Assembly (NCBI GenBank): GCA_003646995.1
Contig: QMLZ01000109.1
Span: 1-9,322, forward strand
Origin: Deltaproteobacteria bacterium
Lineage (GTDB): Bacteria; Desulfobacterota; DSM-4660; Desulfatiglandales; Desulfatiglandaceae
Direction of reading: 5' to 3'
Length of the DNA stretch: 9,322 nt
Positions 7,502 through 9,322 of this stretch are shown in pieces. Each line of letters starts with the position of its first letter. Positions within the stretch are counted from its first letter, which is position 1. Below the pieces are notes generated by a model. The model did no database searches. It was not told the origin of the DNA and worked only from the letters and a program-made list of their open reading frames with translations. Made by a program: the position numbers and the translations under genes.

Positions 7502-7954
7502 ATGAGACGAGCTTGGTTTACTGGGGCCTTTCTGGGGTTGGCGTTTTTTTTGTTTTCAATGGCAGGAGCTTTTGCACAACAAGGCGGCGACGCAATCCTC
7601 GGAAAGTGGTTGACTGCCGGAGGTAAGTCGGTTGTTGAGATTTACAAATGCGATGATGCCTATTGCGGAAAGATAGTTTGGTTAAAGGAACCCCTTGACA
7701 AGGACGGGAAGGAAAAGCTTGATACCAAGAACCCGGATGAGTCCAAGAGAAACCGCAAGATTGTTGGGCTTCAAATCCTGAGCGGATTTAAATATAAAGG
7801 CGAGAACAAGTGGGAAGGTGGGAAAATCTATGATCCAGAAAAAGGCAAAACTTACAAGTGCAAGGCAAAGCTTGAGGGCGACAACCTGAAGATAAGGGGC
7901 TACATAGGCTTTTCACTGATTGGAAGAACCACCACCTGGACCAGGAAAAAGTGA
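7502..7954 (+). CDS. Exported DUF2147-family protein
   Basis: Protein of 150 residues. The N-terminus MRRAWFTGAF followed by a hydrophobic core and GAFAQQ (22-27) is a Sec signal peptide with probable cleavage after Ala25, so the mature protein is periplasmic. The body, starting ILGKWLTAGGKSVVEIYKC and ending GYIGFSLIGRTTTWTR, fits the DUF2147 family in length, small beta-rich character and end motif; its function is unknown. Two cysteines (50, 55) occur in YKCDDAYCGKIVW, a position common in this family. AAGGAGG at 7487-7493 lies 8 nt before ATG. It is divergent from the TetR gene, with the repeat at 7433-7455 just upstream, so it may belong to the same regulon. Its last 42 bp overlap the end of the opposite-strand DUF362 gene. 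Confidence 0.85.
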   Translation: MRRAWFTGAFLGLAFFLFSMAGAFAQQGGDAILGKWLTAGGKSVVEIYKCDDAYCGKIVWLKEPLDKDGKEKLDTKNPDESKRNRKIVGLQILSGFKYKGENKWEGGKIYDPEKGKTYKCKAKLEGDNLKIRGYIGFSLIGRTTTWTRKK

Positions 7955-8758
7955 TACAGGTGACTCCCGTTTATTAGTTACAACATACTTGAGGCTTCCA
8001 CCCGAAGGTCCATTACTTGTCATAATGCGGATGGCATCTATGAGTGTAATGGAGGGATTGAAAAACCTGGCCAGGTCCACGATGCTTTGGTGGATATCCT
8101 GGTGAAGGGCCCACCTTCTTCCACCTACGCCGCCTATCCAGTTTTTCATGCCAAGCGTAAGGCTGCTCAGCGAATGGTGCTTTGCTATAGGGATATTGAT
8201 GATTTTGTCCGCTTCAACAAGAGGGCGTAAAACCGGCCAAACATCGACCCTTTTTCCACCGACTTTCATCCTCCGCACCAGCGATGAGCGAGGGTAGATA
8301 AGCTCGGCCCCTGTCTCCTTTGCAACCTTGCCTGCCCCTGTCAAGGCAAAGCAGCGCCTTGGATCATGAATGGTATGATCCACTATCTTGACCTGCTTGG
8401 CCCCTGCGTCAAAGCACAACTCTACCACTGTTTTTAATACCTCTGGATTTGTTGTGGCTGCCAGGTCAGGGGTTCTTGCCCAGGAGATGTTCGGTTTGAC
8501 GGCCACTACATGCCCGCGGGAGATAAATCTGCTCATCCCTCCAGAGGCCTCAAAGGTTTGCTTTACCAGTTCAGAGATTGAATATTGGGGGCTACGTCCC
8601 TTGCCCAAGACTATAAACCTGCCGCCCTCGGCATCTTGATGCGTGCTGGACACATCGGCCAATGCATTGATCAACGGACCTCCACCCAGAACACATCCAC
8701 CTAGGTGCAGAAATGTCTTAATCCACTCTCTTTGGGTTTGTAGTCCGAAATTCGGCAT
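7913..8758 (-). CDS. DUF362-domain protein, probably lacking its C-terminal part
   Basis: Protein of 281 residues from ATG at 8758 (GGAG 5 nt upstream). DUF362 hallmarks are clear: VVAVKPNISW, then NPEVLKTVVELCFDAGAKQVKIVDH, then INIPIAKHHSLSSLTLGMKNWIG-type sequence and IDAIRIMTSNGPSGGSL. DUF362 proteins are often exported and some carry Fe-S clusters; their function is generally unknown. After GGSL the family normally continues with a conserved DxVAxDAxGxxLFG-like segment; here it instead reads KYVVTNKRESPV and ends soon, its last codons being antisense to the DUF2147 gene. This suggests loss of roughly 40-60 residues. The N-terminus has a degenerate Tat-like QREWIKTFL stretch and an LGGC that could be a lipobox. 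A longer frame from a TTG at 8836 adds 26 residues without a signal-like character and is less likely. It may be a decaying gene. Confidence 0.75.
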   Translation of the reverse strand: MPNFGLQTQREWIKTFLHLGGCVLGGGPLINALADVSSTHQDAEGGRFIVLGKGRSPQYSISELVKQTFEASGGMSRFISRGHVVAVKPNISWARTPDLAATTNPEVLKTVVELCFDAGAKQVKIVDHTIHDPRRCFALTGAGKVAKETGAELIYPRSSLVRRMKVGGKRVDVWPVLRPLVEADKIINIPIAKHHSLSSLTLGMKNWIGGVGGRRWALHQDIHQSIVDLARFFNPSITLIDAIRIMTSNGPSGGSLKYVVTNKRESPVSLFPGPGGGSSNQ

Positions 8759-8786
8759 AGTCGCTCCAGGTTTTACGAATAACCAA

Positions 8787-8795
8787 ATATTATCA
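8787..8795 (-). promoter_or_regulatory. Possible extended -10 element for the DUF362 gene
   Basis: On the minus strand the bases read TGATAATAT, an extended -10 (TG, one base, TAATAT), about 29 bp upstream of the start codon at 8758. No convincing -35 element was found, so this is a weak call. Confidence 0.3.
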
Positions 8796-8871
8796 TTTAC
8801 AGACCGACTTGATCCAGGCTTAAAAAGGCATGGCAAAGGGCAGTGACTTGTTCAGCGTATTACTGCATATA

Positions 8872-8905
8872 TGTATATACACCTATACACTTGACATATA
8901 CACTT
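8872..8905 (+). repeat. TATACAC repeats and TGTATATACA palindrome, candidate antitoxin operator
   Basis: TATACAC occurs at 8876-8882, 8884-8890 and 8897-8903, the last two extended to TATACACTT. TGTATATACA at 8872-8881 is a perfect 10-bp palindrome. They surround and overlap the -35 element of the toxin-antitoxin promoter. Phd/YefM antitoxins repress their own promoters through palindromes of the TGTACA kind, so self-regulation is plausible but inferred. Confidence 0.5.
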
Positions 8906-8919
8906 CATTCCACTATGCT
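8891..8919 (+). promoter_or_regulatory. Sigma-70-type promoter of the toxin-antitoxin operon
   Basis: Perfect -35 TTGACA at 8891-8896, 17-bp spacing and -10 TATGCT at 8914-8919. It lies 29 bp before the antitoxin start codon at 8948, and the TATACAC repeats overlap it. Confidence 0.7.
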
Positions 8920-8947
8920 GGCAAAAAGTCGTGGGAGGTTAGGCCTA

Positions 8948-9157
8948 ATGGAAGAGGTTAACGCACTGAAAGTTAGGAACAATTTGGGTGAAATTTTGGA
9001 CCGCTTGGAAAAGACGGGCGAGCCCATTTATATCTCAAAGGGTAGAAGGATTAGGGCGGTGTTGGTCACACCAGAGGATTTTGAGCGGCGTTTTCTGGAC
9101 GTAAAGGCTGAGGAGGAAAAAAGAAAATTTCTGGAGACCGTGAGGTCTATGAGATAA
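8948..9157 (+). CDS. Phd/YefM-type antitoxin
   Basis: Protein of 69 residues starting MEEVNALKVRNNLGEILDR. The N-terminal RNNLGEILDRLEKTGEPIYISKGRRIRAVLV fold and the C-terminal charged tail are typical of Phd/YefM antitoxins, which bind DNA with the N-terminal part and mask the toxin with the tail. Start: ATG at 8948 has GGAGG (8934-8938) 9 nt upstream; a longer frame from 8843 would add 35 residues that run through the promoter repeats and look non-coding. It is 59 nt upstream of a PIN-domain toxin start. Usual family length is about 70-90, so it is complete. Confidence 0.88.
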   Translation: MEEVNALKVRNNLGEILDRLEKTGEPIYISKGRRIRAVLVTPEDFERRFLDVKAEEEKRKFLETVRSMR

Positions 9158-9216
9158 AATAAAAAAGGCAGGAACAGCAGCGTTGAGGTCTTGCGGAGGC
9201 TGAGGGGGTATGAAAA

Positions 9217-9322
9217 GTGATCTGGGTGCTTGATGCCTCTGTTGCTGTTAGGTGGCTTTTGGAAGATGAGGCCGACGAGGGCGCAGATTCTGTGTTGAGG
9301 CGGCTGGTTGAAGAGCCTCGGC
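9217..9322 (+). CDS. VapC-like PIN-domain toxin, 3' part cut by window edge
   Basis: A GTG start at 9217 opens a frame (VIWVLDASVAVRWLLEDEA) that runs off the window, so only about 35 residues are seen. WVLDASVAVRWLLEDE is the N-terminal PIN motif with the first metal-binding aspartate (VLDAS); VapC toxins are ribonucleases that cut tRNA or rRNA. AGGGGG at 9203-9208 is the ribosome binding site, 8 nt before GTG; a stop at 9211-9213 rules out an earlier in-frame start. It is paired with the Phd-type antitoxin just upstream. The remaining acidic residues are outside the window, so activity cannot be judged. Confidence 0.85.
   Translation, partial: MIWVLDASVAVRWLLEDEADEGADSVLRRLVEEPR

Noticed and set aside
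7432..7626. Plus-strand open frame overlapping the DUF2147 start
   Set aside because: It is in another frame than the signal peptide and DUF2147 body and lies over the palindrome.
8360..8382. Inverted repeat with 8-bp arms TGGATCAT and ATGATCCA
   Set aside because: It lies inside the DUF362 coding region and codes for the conserved VDHTIHDP stretch; no T-run follows, so it is not a terminator.
8759..8836. TTG start for the DUF362 protein
   Set aside because: The 26 added residues have no signal-like character and run through the likely promoter; ATG at 8758 has GGAG upstream.
8843..8947. Earlier start for the antitoxin
   Set aside because: The 35 added residues come from the promoter and operator repeats; the ATG at 8948 has a strong ribosome binding site and the usual family N-terminus.

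Overview
The window looks like a chromosomal segment of an anaerobic or facultative Gram-negative bacterium with a rich acyl-CoA metabolism. A Desulfobacterota/deltaproteobacterial source is my best guess. It rests on the protein styles (acyl-CoA ligase, dienoyl-CoA reductase of the Fe-S type, CrtI-like oxidoreductase, DUF362 protein, DUF2147 protein) and mid-range GC; it is an inference, not something the sequence proves.

Positions 1-7278, minus strand: six genes in one direction, probably one operon. In transcription order they are a TetR-family regulator (7278-6685), a long-chain acyl-CoA synthetase of the FadD type (6628-4946), a phytoene desaturase/retinol saturase-like flavoprotein (4912-3413), a ferredoxin reductase-like FAD/NAD/2Fe-2S oxidoreductase (3416-2262, overlapping the previous gene by 4 nt as ATGA), an enoyl-CoA hydratase/isomerase (2180-1347) and an old-yellow-enzyme/2,4-dienoyl-CoA reductase (1337 to beyond base 1, so its C-terminus lies outside the window). 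Gaps are 56, 33, -4, 81 and 9 nt and the structural genes have good Shine-Dalgarno sequences. The simplest reading is a pathway in which an (unsaturated or branched) carboxylic acid is activated to its CoA thioester and its double bonds are moved and reduced. The CrtI-like protein and the 2Fe-2S reductase would form an extra redox step. The substrate cannot be read from the sequence.

Positions 7279-7501: a 223-bp divergent control region. It holds two operator-like inverted repeats that share the half-sites TGGTTAGT and ACTTAC (7366-7384 and 7433-7455). They are good candidates for binding of the adjacent TetR protein and would serve both the operon and the plus-strand gene.

Positions 7502-8758: a small exported DUF2147 protein (plus) runs convergently into a DUF362 protein (minus); the two coding ends overlap by 42 bp. 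The DUF362 protein loses resemblance to its family shortly after its GGSL motif and seems to lack the usual C-terminal part, so a past rearrangement or 3' deletion is likely.

Positions 8759-9322: a toxin-antitoxin locus on the plus strand. It has a strong sigma-70-type promoter (TTGACA, 17 bp, TATGCT) embedded in TATACAC repeats, a Phd/YefM-type antitoxin (8948-9157) and the start of a PIN-domain VapC-like toxin (9217 to beyond the window end). No rRNA, tRNA, CRISPR array or insertion sequence was seen.
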